Assembly: GCF_009830125.1 (NCBI RefSeq)
Contig: NZ_WUPT01000001.1
Location: 868,001-932,000 of the forward strand
Source: Kangsaoukella pontilimi
Lineage (GTDB): Bacteria > Pseudomonadota > Alphaproteobacteria > Rhodobacterales > Rhodobacteraceae
Direction: 5' to 3'
Length of the DNA stretch: 64,000 nt
Each line of letters begins with the position of its first letter. The stretch's first letter is position 1. The translations under genes were made by a program, and so were the position numbers. The notes under the pieces are model-generated. The model worked only from the letters and a program-made list of their open reading frames with translations, was not told where the DNA came from and did no database searches. This document shows positions 18,915 to 28,596 of the stretch, in pieces.

Positions 18915-19853
18915 CTAGCGCCTCAGATCCGTCGAGGCCTGACCTATCTGCGCCATATCGAAAGGCGTGGTCAGGTAGATCTCGCTGATCCAGTTGCCGT
19001 AGAGCAGATGGGCATGGCTGCGCCAGCGGTTCTGCGGCGGGCGGGACGGGTCGTCGCCGGGATAATAGTTCATCGGCACGTTGATGGGCGTGCCGTTGGC
19101 GACGTCCCGGTCGTACTCTTCCTTCAGCGTGCCGCTGTCATATTCGAAGTGGTTGAAGATATAGAGCGCGCGATGCGTCGTATCCTCGACCAGACAGGGG
19201 CCGGTCTCGGGCGAGCCGAGAAGAGTGGTCAGACCGTCAGCTGCCTCGATCTCGTCCTGCCGCATCTCGGTCCAGCGGCTGACGGGGATCAGACATTCGT
19301 CGGAAAACCCCCTGAGATAAGGGCTTTGCGGGGCGAGGTTCATCTGCCGGAAGCAGCCGAACGCCTTCTCCGGCAGGATATGCTTTTTCACCCCGTGGAA
19401 ATGGTTGATCATCGCCATGCCGCCCCAGCAGACGCCGAAGGTCATATGCACGTTGGTCTGGGTCCAGTTCATCACTTCGACCAACTCGTCCCAGTAGGTC
19501 ACGTCCTCGAAGGGCAGGTGCTCGATCGGCGCGCCGGTGATGATGAGACCGTCGAACTTCTCGTCCCGAACCTCCTGAAACGGACGATAGAACGCCTCCA
19601 TATGCTCGGCAGCGGTGTTCTTGGTCTCGTGTTCCGTCATGCGGATCAGGTGGAACTCGATCTGGAGTGGCGTAGCGCCGACCAGCCGGGCGAATTGGTT
19701 CTCGGTCTGGATCTTCTTGGGCATCAGGTTCAGAAGCCCGATCTTCAGCGGCCTGATATCCTGTTTGGACGCCTGATCCTCGTCCATGACCATGACGCCT
19801 TCGCGCGTAAGCACGTCATAGGCGGGCAGGGTCGAAGGAAGTCTGATCGGCAT
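18915..19853 (-). CDS. metAA: Homoserine O-acetyltransferase (MetA family)
   Basis: Acylates homoserine in methionine synthesis. The 312-residue protein has the MetA triad at canonical positions: Cys142 in FGVCWGG, His235 and Glu237 in FNHFEYDS. Residue 111 is Glu (GAPIEHL). In studied MetA proteins Glu111 goes with acetyl-CoA and Gly111 with succinyl-CoA, so I call the acetyl form although such genes are often labelled succinyltransferase. It lies 42 bases after a P-loop protein gene on the same strand, leaving no room for a SAM riboswitch. Confidence 0.93.
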   Translation of the reverse strand: MPIRLPSTLPAYDVLTREGVMVMDEDQASKQDIRPLKIGLLNLMPKKIQTENQFARLVGATPLQIEFHLIRMTEHETKNTAAEHMEAFYRPFQEVRDEKFDGLIITGAPIEHLPFEDVTYWDELVEVMNWTQTNVHMTFGVCWGGMAMINHFHGVKKHILPEKAFGCFRQMNLAPQSPYLRGFSDECLIPVSRWTEMRQDEIEAADGLTTLLGSPETGPCLVEDTTHRALYIFNHFEYDSGTLKEEYDRDVANGTPINVPMNYYPGDDPSRPPQNRWRSHAHLLYGNWISEIYLTTPFDMAQIGQASTDLRR

Positions 19854-19895
19854 GGGTCCGTTCCTGAACTGGCTGAGCCGTTGGAAATAGGCGCT

Positions 19896-20759
19896 TTATC
19901 CCCGCGCCTCAAGGGCGCCTGCGACAAGCTCGATCATGTCGGCCTCAATCGTGACGCGGGCCACATCGTCGGCGGCCAGCGTCACGCCCCAGCGGCGCGC
20001 CATTTCGGCATAGCGCGGCTGGCGGTGGGCAAGGGCGCGGGCATAGGTCCAGCGGACGAAGGCGTCCGGATCGATGTCTTCTTCGGCCAGCCCCGTCTCG
20101 GCGCAGTAAGCCTCCCAGGCGTCGGCCAGAAAGGCCTCGTTGTAGCACATGGGCTTGGGCGCACGGTCGAAGCGGCGGACAAGTTCGGCGGTGTGGGCGT
20201 CGTTCCCCTCGATCCAGACCGGCAGCACCACCTTCGAGAGCGCGGTCATCACCGGATCGGCGTCATCCCAAGGGTCCACGACCTCGCAGACCGAACCCGA
20301 ACTGTCGCAAACGAAATTGGAATACCCGTACAGGTCTTCGGCACGGGCCGCGAAATGCCCCGAATCCAGCATGGCAGCAACCTCGGCCGCGCGATGCTGG
20401 GTCTGGCGGTGGCAGTATTCGTCCCAAGGCAGTCCGCCCTTCGCCGGATCGCCCGGCTTTCCCAGATAGGTCGAGAGGGGCGAGAGATTGTCGAAGGTGA
20501 TGTTCGACGCGATATAGACGCTGTCCGTCATCAGCAGCTCGCGCAAGAGCGGCACCTTCATCGCCTCGCGCTTGAAGTTGTCCGCGATATGCTCGCCCAT
20601 GTAGCGGGTGCCGATCCGGTAATCGACCGAGTAGTGGAACCAGTCGCCCGTCTCGCGCAAAAGCGCCGAGATATGGGTCTTGCCCAGCCCGGACATGCCG
20701 AACAGCATGATCCGCTTGCGGTCCGCGTTCCGCCAGGCCTCGGCACTGTCATAGAGCAT
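19896..20759 (-). CDS. P-loop ATPase of unknown function
   Basis: A 287-residue protein with a Walker A motif FGMSGLGKTH at about residues 20-29. The remainder shows no helicase, AAA+ or ABC signature that I can place; segments such as YSVDYRIGTRYMGEHI and LYGYSNFVCDSSGS look conserved in character. A small-molecule kinase-like fold is possible but unproven. It is 42 bases upstream of metAA and in the same direction, so the two may be co-transcribed, which is the only functional hint. Confidence 0.65.
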   Translation of the reverse strand: MLYDSAEAWRNADRKRIMLFGMSGLGKTHISALLRETGDWFHYSVDYRIGTRYMGEHIADNFKREAMKVPLLRELLMTDSVYIASNITFDNLSPLSTYLGKPGDPAKGGLPWDEYCHRQTQHRAAEVAAMLDSGHFAARAEDLYGYSNFVCDSSGSVCEVVDPWDDADPVMTALSKVVLPVWIEGNDAHTAELVRRFDRAPKPMCYNEAFLADAWEAYCAETGLAEEDIDPDAFVRWTYARALAHRQPRYAEMARRWGVTLAADDVARVTIEADMIELVAGALEARG

Positions 20760-20820
20760 CGCTGTCGTCCGTCGTGATCCTTTGCGTCAACGAGGTACGG
20801 CCCGGCAGGGGGCGGGTCAA

Positions 20821-21729
20821 TCAGGTAGGCCGCGATTTTCGGCCCACGTGGCCAAGCCGCCCGTTCAGGATCAAAAGCCCGAGCGCCAGAAGCGCGAAGC
20901 CCAGATAGGCATTGGCGCCCAGAGCCTCGCCCCGGACAACCGCGCCCAGGACGATGGCCACGGGTGCGATCATGAGCGTCACGAGGAGCAGGTTTCCCGC
21001 CCCCGCCGCCGCCAGAATGCGGTAGTACAGAAGATAGGCCAGCGCAGTGGACATCAGCGCATAATAGGCGACAGCGGCCAGTGTGTCCGGCGCCATGGCA
21101 AGGGGCAGGGGGCCGTCCATGGCACGCGCCAGCGGCAGCATGATCAGGCTCGACCCGGTCAGCATCCCCGCCGCCGAGACAACCGGTGAAATCCCCTTCA
21201 GCCGCGCCCGTGCCCAGCTTCCTGCCAGCGCATAGCTGACCGTGCCACCGATCACCGCAAGCTGCGCCAGCGACGCCAAGTCGAAGCTGGCGAACGCGTC
21301 CAGTCCGATCGCCACGGAAACGCCCAGAAAGCCGGTCAGGACGCCGATCAGGCGTCGTGTTGTCAGCCGCTCGTCCGCGAAGACCGCGGCGGCCACCAGA
21401 ACGCCCCAGATCGCCGTGGCGGCGTTCAGAATTGCGGTCAGCCCCGTCTCGATATGAAGCTGTCCCCAGGCCATCAGGCTGAACGGGATCACGTTGTTCA
21501 GACACCCCATGACAAGGAACGCGCCCCAGATGCGCAGGTCTCTGGGCACCGGTTGCCGTAGAACAAGGACCACGAGCCAAAGCGCCAGGGCCGCCCAGAG
21601 CACGCGATGCGCGACGGAGGAAAAAACGGGTATCTCGTCCAGCGCGATACGGATGGCGAGGAACGAGCCGCCCCAGATCAGGGCAAGGCCGATCATGTCG
21701 GCCCAGATGCGGGGTGTGATGCGTGTCAT
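20821..21729 (-). CDS. DMT-superfamily (EamA) transporter
   Basis: A 302-residue integral membrane protein with about ten hydrophobic helices arranged as two EamA repeats (about 8-140 and 150-285). FLAIRIALDEIPV in repeat one and GAVVRGEALGANAYLGFALLA in repeat two fit the RhaT/EamA pattern. Such proteins export amino acids or other metabolites. The substrate is unknown. It follows the FadL-like gene after a strong terminator and is on the same strand as the P-loop gene 61 bases downstream. Confidence 0.88.
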   Translation of the reverse strand: MTRITPRIWADMIGLALIWGGSFLAIRIALDEIPVFSSVAHRVLWAALALWLVVLVLRQPVPRDLRIWGAFLVMGCLNNVIPFSLMAWGQLHIETGLTAILNAATAIWGVLVAAAVFADERLTTRRLIGVLTGFLGVSVAIGLDAFASFDLASLAQLAVIGGTVSYALAGSWARARLKGISPVVSAAGMLTGSSLIMLPLARAMDGPLPLAMAPDTLAAVAYYALMSTALAYLLYYRILAAAGAGNLLLVTLMIAPVAIVLGAVVRGEALGANAYLGFALLALGLLILNGRLGHVGRKSRPT

Positions 21730-21784
21730 GCGCCGACCCTATGTCGGGCGGCCTGCACCCGGCGACCCGGAACCTGCGCAAAGA

Positions 21785-21813
21785 AAAACCCCGCGCGAAG
21801 GGCGCGGGGTTTT
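21785..21813 (-). terminator. Strong hairpin terminator after the FadL-like gene
   Basis: AAAACCCCGCGC (21785-21796) and GCGCGGGGTTTT (21802-21813) form a perfect 12-bp stem with a five-base loop. A/T runs at both edges make it usable in either direction; on the minus strand it ends the FadL-like transcript. Confidence 0.85.
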
Positions 21814-21838
21814 CCGTGGTTCGACGGCGCGGTCAGCC

Positions 21839-23005
21839 TCAGAAGCTGTAGCCCACGCGCAGGCCCAGAGCGACGCCGTTGTTGTCGTCGAAATCGCCAA
21901 GCGCGGTGCCCGGTGCGGTGCCGTTCTCGGTCTCGGCATCGCCGATCCAGATGTAGCGGCCGCCAACGGTCACTTCGACGTTCTCGATGGTGCGGGTGAC
22001 CGCCAGACCGAGCGAGGTGTAGCCGTCGGTCGGGCCGAGGTTGCCCGAGAAACCGCCCTGGCTCTTCTCGTGACCGATCAGGATCGCGCCCGACCACTCG
22101 TCGTTGAAGCGACGGCCCAGACCAAGGTTATAGGTGATGACGTCTTCGTCGTAATCGACCAGCGATCCGCCGCCCGACGTCGCCCCGAAGATGGTCGGCG
22201 AGATGTCGAATTCGCTCCAGTCGGTCCATTTGACCGAGCCGAAGACCAGCGTATCGGCGGCCACACCGGTCTGGAATTCCAGCGTCACCGACTGCGGAAT
22301 GGTCGACGAGAACTGCGTCGGCGAGGACGGAATGGAAGCTGCCGGGAAGGCTTCGGTCGCGGTGAAGTCATGGGTGACCTCGGACTGATAGGTCAGCGCG
22401 ACGCGCGCCGCGATCTCGGGCTTTTCCCAGGCCGCACCGAGCACATAGCCGAGGTCGGTCTCGGTCGTCGTATTCATCGTGTAGCTGGTGAAGAGCGACA
22501 CCTCGCCCTTGGTCCGGATGGCGCGAAGACCGCCATAAACGCTGATGTTGTTCTCAAGCTGGTAGCGCAGCAGCGCGGTCAGGCCGAGGCTGTCCACATC
22601 CGCCTGCGATCCGGTGCCGGCATTGTAGACATAGGGCGGGATCGCGGTCGCCGCAGCATAGTCCACATTTGCGCCGATCGGCTGGTCGACGATGAGCGCA
22701 AGGTGCAGCTTGTCGGTCAGGTCGTTCTTGTAGCCAAACGACAGGAGTTTGTAGTCGGCCGCGACGTCGCCCGAGCTCTGACCCAGCCCCGGAACGACCG
22801 TGGTGCCGCCCGCGGGCGTCGTGTCGAACGTACCGACCTGAGCGCCCGAGACGTCGGGTGCAACGCTTCCGAACGAAAACTCGACGTAGTTGCCTTCTTC
22901 AAACAGAATGCCGGTGGACAGCGACGACCGCTCGATCCCGCCGGCATGAGCCGCCGTCGCGCTCGCTCCCATAGCGACGGCTGCAACAAAAAACTTCCCT
23001 GACAC
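21839..23005 (-). CDS. FadL/OmpP1-family outer-membrane transport protein
   Basis: A 388-residue beta-barrel protein of the long-chain fatty-acid porin family. It has a signal peptide ending near residue 21 (TAAHA before GGIERSS) and alternating strands ending with the terminal aromatic LRVGYSF. Motifs such as SFGYKNDLTDKLHLALI and GRRFNDEWSGAI are typical OmpP1 elements. The start is GTG with a GGGGGAGA ribosome-binding site. It lets hydrophobic substrates cross the outer membrane; the exact ligand is unknown. It is monocistronic, flanked by a terminator. Confidence 0.85.
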   Translation of the reverse strand: MSGKFFVAAVAMGASATAAHAGGIERSSLSTGILFEEGNYVEFSFGSVAPDVSGAQVGTFDTTPAGGTTVVPGLGQSSGDVAADYKLLSFGYKNDLTDKLHLALIVDQPIGANVDYAAATAIPPYVYNAGTGSQADVDSLGLTALLRYQLENNISVYGGLRAIRTKGEVSLFTSYTMNTTTETDLGYVLGAAWEKPEIAARVALTYQSEVTHDFTATEAFPAASIPSSPTQFSSTIPQSVTLEFQTGVAADTLVFGSVKWTDWSEFDISPTIFGATSGGGSLVDYDEDVITYNLGLGRRFNDEWSGAILIGHEKSQGGFSGNLGPTDGYTSLGLAVTRTIENVEVTVGGRYIWIGDAETENGTAPGTALGDFDDNNGVALGLRVGYSF

Positions 23006-23123
23006 GCTCGGTCTCCCCCATGTTCGTGCTTAAGTGGTGGGGCTGTTTGCGAAGAGAACCGATTTTGGTCAATTCGTAACGCGACGTCATAAAATTGCGT
23101 CGTTCCGTGGCGTAACAAAATAA

Positions 23124-24002
23124 TCACGCTCTTCGGCGGGACCGCGACTCCGACAGGATGTTCAGGTAATTGCCCGCAAAAATCAGGGCGGCACCCAGCA
23201 AAACAAGGGCGTCAAGCGGCTCGGAATAGAGCAGCATCCCCACGACCGCGATGGCTGGCAGTCTCAGGAAATCCATCGGCACAACAACTGTCGCGGGGGC
23301 CAGCGACAGCGCCTTTGTCAGGCAGGTATGAGCAAGGAGCCCCGCGCATCCCACCAGCGCCACCCATGGCCAGAGCGCGAGAGGCGGGACCGTGATGTCG
23401 CCGTCCCAGCCCGACGCGACAAGCCCCATGACCGACTGCATCGCTGTCAGCCAGAAGAGGATGCCATAGGTTGTCTCGGTCCGTGTCAGCGACTTGGTCG
23501 AGACGATCGACCCGGCAAAGAAAATCGCCGCCACCGCCGCAATGAGCAGCCCGAACTCGTCGCCCCCCGCGCCGGGCCGCGCCACGATCAGCGCGCCGAG
23601 AAAGCCGAGAACGAGCGCCGCCAGCCGCGCGCGTGTCAGCCGCTCGCCCAGAAAGAGGGTCGCCAGGATCATCACCCAGATGGGCGAGGTGAATTCGAGC
23701 GCGAAAAGCTGCGCCAGCGTGATCAGCGACAGCGCGTAGAACCACAAGTTCTGGCCCGTGAAATGCGAGATGTTCCGCAGAAGATGCAGCCCGAGCCTGT
23801 CACGGCGGACGTCTCTGAAGAGACCCAGTCCAGCGCCAAGCGCGAGGATGATCGCGAAGCCGATGAGCGAGCGGTACATCATCAGCTCGAACGTATCGAG
23901 GACGTCCGCCACCGCACGTCCCGCCACCGCCATTGACGAGAAGGACAGGATGGCGCCGATCATCCAGAGTGCGGCCTGAAGAGGCCGCGAGGCGTCGTTC
24001 AT
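23124..24002 (-). CDS. DMT-superfamily (EamA) transporter
   Basis: A 292-residue protein with about ten transmembrane helices in two EamA repeats. Recognisable segments include RSLIGFAIILALGAGLG, the repeat-one end FTSPIWVMILATLFLGERL and the repeat-two end MDFLRLPAIAVVGMLLYSEPL. This subgroup resembles S-adenosylmethionine or drug/metabolite exporters, but the substrate is open. Its start overlaps the stop of the YdcF-like gene (ATGA), so the two are coupled. It is not closely similar to the other EamA protein in this window. Confidence 0.87.
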   Translation of the reverse strand: MNDASRPLQAALWMIGAILSFSSMAVAGRAVADVLDTFELMMYRSLIGFAIILALGAGLGLFRDVRRDRLGLHLLRNISHFTGQNLWFYALSLITLAQLFALEFTSPIWVMILATLFLGERLTRARLAALVLGFLGALIVARPGAGGDEFGLLIAAVAAIFFAGSIVSTKSLTRTETTYGILFWLTAMQSVMGLVASGWDGDITVPPLALWPWVALVGCAGLLAHTCLTKALSLAPATVVVPMDFLRLPAIAVVGMLLYSEPLDALVLLGAALIFAGNYLNILSESRSRRRA

Positions 24003-24637
24003 TCGAGGTAGCGGATATAGCTTTCCCGCGGCACGTCACCGGCCATCGCCGCCGAAGCCGCGGCAGCCCGCACCACGTTGAAAGGCCATTTCAGCGCTTC
24101 CCAGAGCATCCCCTCGCTAATGACGAAGCCGCCATTGGGATCGGCAGCGGCATTGGTGATGTCGCCGAATCCGGCCCACCGAAACGAGGCATTGGCCCGC
24201 GGCAGGTGATAGCGATGCGTCACGAGGATGACCGGCGCCTCGGGCGCCAGAGTTTCGAGGTCCGCTGTGAAGAGCGCGTTCTGAAGCGTGGACATCGACT
24301 GCGTCTCAACGGTGATCGCCTCGGCCGGAACACCCGCCTCCAAAGCGGCAGCGCGCATCGCCTCGGCGACAGGCGGGTTCGAGGTGCCGGTGCCACCGGT
24401 CAGGATTAGACGCGGCGCGCGGCCTTCCTCGAAGAGCGCGACGGCGCGATCCAGCCGCGCCTGCGTCTCGGGGCCGAGCCCGCCGAGCCTGCTTGCGCCG
24501 CCGCCGGCGACGATGATCGCTTCCGCATCCGGCAGGGTGTCGGTTTCCTTGTACATCGCCACATAAAGCGCGGTGCCGATCAGCGCGGCCCAGATCGACA
24601 GGATGGCGATCGCGAATATCCAACGAATTAGTTTCAT
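23999..24637 (-). CDS. YdcF-family (DUF218) membrane protein
   Basis: A 212-residue protein: N-terminal transmembrane helix (about 5-24) followed by a DUF218 domain. Family motifs are IIVAGGG, LILTGG (in APRLILTGGTGTSN), ETQSMSTLQNA and VTHRYHLPRA. The SanA/ElyC/YdcF family is linked to envelope integrity and periplasmic lipid-carrier or nucleotide handling. I start at the ATG of MKLIRW because a GAGGAAA ribosome-binding site sits just upstream. Its stop overlaps the EamA start. Confidence 0.85.
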   Translation of the reverse strand: MKLIRWIFAIAILSIWAALIGTALYVAMYKETDTLPDAEAIIVAGGGASRLGGLGPETQARLDRAVALFEEGRAPRLILTGGTGTSNPPVAEAMRAAALEAGVPAEAITVETQSMSTLQNALFTADLETLAPEAPVILVTHRYHLPRANASFRWAGFGDITNAAADPNGGFVISEGMLWEALKWPFNVVRAAAASAAMAGDVPRESYIRYLE

Positions 24638-24947
24638 GCCCGCTTTCCTCAAAAATGCCCGTCGCGGCGCCTTTTCGGCGCCGTTTCGGAATCGTTAACT
24701 TATAAATCCGTTTATCCCAAGCCTTTGGCGAAAATCCGGTCGAAAAGCCATGAAAACGTGGCAGTTGGGGCAAGGACATGGCAGCGCCGCGTACCTGGTG
24801 CGCACCCGGCTGCAAGCATTTCTTCCCAGCAGAAGCCGGAATAACAGATCGAATTTACGCTTCCGGTTTTCGGAACTACGGCGCGGATCCGAAGCAAAGC
24901 AGGGGACAGGGCCACGCTTTCTACGGGCTTGGCGGAATGGCTGTCCC
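24638..24947. other. Gene-poor stretch with an inverted repeat and one doubtful small frame
   Basis: About 310 bases between the YdcF start and the carboxypeptidase stop, both on the minus strand. GGCGCC and its complement form a hairpin with a TTTT centre near 24666-24683, in what would be the ydcF leader; an AT-rich patch at 24693-24718 could hold the promoter. A plus-strand ATG at 24778 opens 57 codons (MAAPRTWCAPGCKHFF...) ending at 24951, but it has no well-placed ribosome-binding site and I do not recognise it. Confidence 0.4.
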
Positions 24948-26126
24948 TTAGTCCAGAAGCCCGGAGACCTGGCTCATGGCCTTTTCCAGAAGAACACTCG
25001 AGGAGGCACGAATGCGCGGCAGGAAGCCGCCGAACTCGACGTCGCGATCGGCTACGAGCGGGATGCGCTTTTCGGGCATGTCAGGTGCGTTGACCACAAG
25101 CGCGCCGACCGCGTCGCCGGCCGCGATAGGGGCTTCGAGCGGGGTACGGTACTCCACACGCATTTCCAGGTTTTCCTGCCCGATGGCCGGCACCAGAAGG
25201 CGGATGTCTTGGGCAGGCGTCAGGTTGATCCGCTGGTGGCTGCCCATCCAGACCGGCACTTCGGCCAGTGTCTCGCCCGCTTTCGCGATGTCGCGTTCCA
25301 GGAACTGCCGGAAGCCCCAGTTGATCATGGCTTCTGCTTCCTGGCGGCGTTCGATCTGGCTGCTGAGGCCCGTAAAGACGAAGACGATCCGGCGGTCTCC
25401 CTGAAGCGCAGAGCCGGTCAGGCCATAGCCCGCTTCTTCGGTGTGCCCCGTTTTCAGTCCGTCGGCGCCAAGACCCAGCCCGAGGACCGGATTCCGGTTG
25501 AACCGGTTGGACGGGGAACGCCCGTCGAACTCGTACTCTTCAAGCGCGAAAAATCCGTAATATTCGGGGAATTCCTCGATCAGACGCGTCGCCAGAACGC
25601 CCAGATCACGCATCGACATCCGATGGCGGGGATCGGGCCAGCCGGTGGAATTGGCGAAGGTCGAGTCCCTGAGCCCGATTTCTGGCGCGCGTGCGTTCAT
25701 CTGACGGGCGAATGCATCCTCGCTTCCCGCCAGACCCTCGGCCACGACCACGCAGGCGTCGTTGCCCGACTGTACAATGATGCCCTTGATCAGGCTTTCG
25801 ACGGTGGGCCGGTCGGTCTCGTCGAGAAACATCGTCGATCCGCCCATCTGCCGGGCTTTGGTAGAGACGCCGAAGGTCGTGTCCAGCGTCACGCGGCCAT
25901 CGCGAAGCGCTTCGAACAGCATGTTGAGCGTCATCAGTTTCGACATGGAGGCCGGCGGCAGCGGCACGTCGGCGTTTTTCTCGAAGAGGACCGTGTCGGT
26001 CGAGATGTCATAGAGCCACGCGGCGGTGGCAGGTGTCTCGAAGGCGGCCAGTACCGGTTTCGGGCTGGCTGCGGTGCAGGCGCTGACGACAACGGCTGCG
26101 AGAATGGCGAGGCTTCGGCGGATCAT
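24948..26126 (-). CDS. D-alanyl-D-alanine carboxypeptidase (PBP5/6 type)
   Basis: Trims pentapeptides in peptidoglycan. The 392-residue protein has all penicillin-binding motifs: SxxK at 60-63 (SMSKLM), SGN at 120-122 and KTG at 225-227 (LKTGHTEEAGYG). A C-terminal beta-rich PBP5_C domain follows (about 285-375). The N-terminus is odd: VVVSACTAAS reads as a lipobox (Cys17), so it may be a lipoprotein rather than a Sec-cleaved protein; cleavage after PVLA is the alternative. It lies 28 bases after the SPOR lipoprotein gene, probably one operon. Confidence 0.93.
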   Translation of the reverse strand: MIRRSLAILAAVVVSACTAASPKPVLAAFETPATAAWLYDISTDTVLFEKNADVPLPPASMSKLMTLNMLFEALRDGRVTLDTTFGVSTKARQMGGSTMFLDETDRPTVESLIKGIIVQSGNDACVVVAEGLAGSEDAFARQMNARAPEIGLRDSTFANSTGWPDPRHRMSMRDLGVLATRLIEEFPEYYGFFALEEYEFDGRSPSNRFNRNPVLGLGLGADGLKTGHTEEAGYGLTGSALQGDRRIVFVFTGLSSQIERRQEAEAMINWGFRQFLERDIAKAGETLAEVPVWMGSHQRINLTPAQDIRLLVPAIGQENLEMRVEYRTPLEAPIAAGDAVGALVVNAPDMPEKRIPLVADRDVEFGGFLPRIRASSSVLLEKAMSQVSGLLD

Positions 26127-26154
26127 GGGGCTCTCCGTCTCGGTCTGGTGTGGG

Positions 26155-27201
26155 TCAGTTCGCGGTCAGGAAGGCGTCGGCATATCCCATGCCGCGCACC
26201 TGCGCGAGGATTTCGGCCTGTTCGGTGGCGCTGCTGACGGGTCCCACGAGGACGCGCCAGAATGGGCCGTTGCCGTTCCGGCCTTCATCGAGCGTGGGCA
26301 CGATACCCGCCTGCCGGAGCGAAGATGCTGCAGCCGATGCGTTGGCTTCCTCGCCGAAGAGGCCGATCTGAACATAGGGATTGCGCAGGCCGCTTTCGCT
26401 GCGCGGTGCGGGCGCCGCTGCTTCTTGGCGCTCTTCCTCTTCCGCTTCCGCAATTGCGGCGGCGGCGACCGCGACGGTACCGTCCAGAGGCGCCGTCTCG
26501 ACATCGGGGACCGATGCGTCTGTGGTGGTTGCCGCAAGCGTGGAGGTGCCGATTTCTTCCACCGCTGGCTCGGGATCGTTCCGCAGGCTATCGCGGAACC
26601 GTGCCCAGAACCCCTTTCGCCGTGGAGCCTCTTCGGTGGCCGCCGCGACGGCGGTGGCGCCGGTTACCGCAACGGCTGCGGCCGCGTCATCGTCACTCGC
26701 TTCGCTTTCCGCGGCTTCCTCGCCCTCGGTGATATCGGCCTCAGGCGCAGGGGCAGGGGGCGGCGCGATGACCACTTCCTCCGTCCGGATCGCGATGACT
26801 TCAAGCTCCGTGGGCTGGCCAGCCAGAATACCAAGGGCCGCTGCCGCATCGGACGAGACCTGGATGCGCGGACCGGGGTTGGAACGTTCGCGCCGGAAAA
26901 GTGCCGCGGTGATGATCTGGCCGTTCGTGGTATTTCGAATGCGGACGCGTTCGGGGTCGCTGACGTCGGGATGGGCAATCCACTGGCCCCCGAGAGAGGG
27001 ACGACCGTCCCAGAGCGCAAGTTCAGAGGTGCTGAAGATATCGGCCCGCTCGATTTCCTGCACGACCGTACGGGGCCCGGCGTCGACGCTCGCCTCGGGG
27101 CCGCTCGGGCGCAGATCGAGACCCCCGCCATCCTCGCATGCGGTCAGGACAAGGGCCGATGCACCGCAAAGGGCGATGGCGCGAAGGACATTGCTCGACA
27201 T
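26155..27201 (-). CDS. SPOR-domain lipoprotein
   Basis: A 348-residue predicted lipoprotein: signal peptide with lipobox LTAC at about residues 19-22. A folded region at about 40-140 (SELALWDGRPSLGGQWIAHP) resembles the double-psi beta-barrel-like front of RlpA-type proteins, although no lytic active site is evident. A low-complexity Ala/Glu linker follows, then a C-terminal SPOR domain (about 272-346, YVQIGLFGEEAN). It probably binds denuded glycan and works with the adjacent carboxypeptidase in septal wall remodelling. Confidence 0.82.
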   Translation of the reverse strand: MSSNVLRAIALCGASALVLTACEDGGGLDLRPSGPEASVDAGPRTVVQEIERADIFSTSELALWDGRPSLGGQWIAHPDVSDPERVRIRNTTNGQIITAALFRRERSNPGPRIQVSSDAAAALGILAGQPTELEVIAIRTEEVVIAPPPAPAPEADITEGEEAAESEASDDDAAAAVAVTGATAVAAATEEAPRRKGFWARFRDSLRNDPEPAVEEIGTSTLAATTTDASVPDVETAPLDGTVAVAAAAIAEAEEEERQEAAAPAPRSESGLRNPYVQIGLFGEEANASAAASSLRQAGIVPTLDEGRNGNGPFWRVLVGPVSSATEQAEILAQVRGMGYADAFLTAN

Positions 27202-27387
27202 TCTGCCTGCTCCTCGAGACTGCCTGTGTTGTACCGCGCTTTCTTGCGCGCCTTATATATTGGGCGTCAGTCTATCGGTATGCGGGGCGGGTGAAAAGCA
27301 CCGATTGGCCGGCTCGGCTGTCCTTTGCCGCGGACACTGTCCGATCCGCTTTCAGAATCGCCCGGAGCCGGATACGAAAGCGCGGTC

Positions 27388-27477
27388 GGAGGAGTGGCAG
27401 AGTGGTCGAATGCACCGGTCTTGAAAACCGGCGTGCGTGAAAGCGTACCGTGGGTTCGAATCCCACCTCCTCCGCCA
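27388..27477 (+). tRNA. tRNA-Ser (anticodon TGA)
   Basis: A 90-base class II tRNA including the encoded CCA. Acceptor GGAGGAG pairs with CTCCTCC, anticodon stem CCGGT/ACCGG holds loop CTTGAAA (anticodon TGA), the long variable arm is CGTGCGTGAAAGCGTACC, and the T arm is GTGGG/CCCAC around TTCGAAT. The discriminator is G, as expected for serine. Confidence 0.98.
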
Positions 27478-27516
27478 CACGGCCTCCGAGTGATTGACCG
27501 GCTGCACTGGCCGGAC

Positions 27517-27535
27517 GGGGCGCCGGTTGCGCCCC
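27517..27535. terminator. Hairpin between tRNA-Ser and the sugar transport operon
   Basis: GGGGCGC (27517-27523) pairs with GCGCCCC (27529-27535) around CGGTT. It sits two bases beyond the stop of the ATP-binding gene (minus strand) and about 40 bases after the tRNA. It may end either transcript, but there is no clear T-run. Confidence 0.45.
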
Positions 27536-27537
27536 TC

Positions 27538-28595
<1,058 letters not shown>

Positions 28596-28596
<1 letters not shown>

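Noticed and set aside
19854-19895. SAM-II riboswitch ahead of metAA
   Set aside because: Only 42 bases separate metAA from the gene upstream, too short for the structure, and no pseudoknot pattern is seen.
19008-20777. A 589-codon plus-strand frame over metAA and the P-loop gene
   Set aside because: Antisense to metAA, whose triad residues are all conserved.
24778-24951. 57-codon plus-strand frame beginning MAAPRTWCAPGCKHFF
   Set aside because: No suitably spaced ribosome-binding site, no recognisable family and overlap with the carboxypeptidase stop; kept only as a note.
27517-27535. Integration attachment site at tRNA-Ser
   Set aside because: No integrase gene and no direct repeat of the tRNA 3' end was found downstream in the window.
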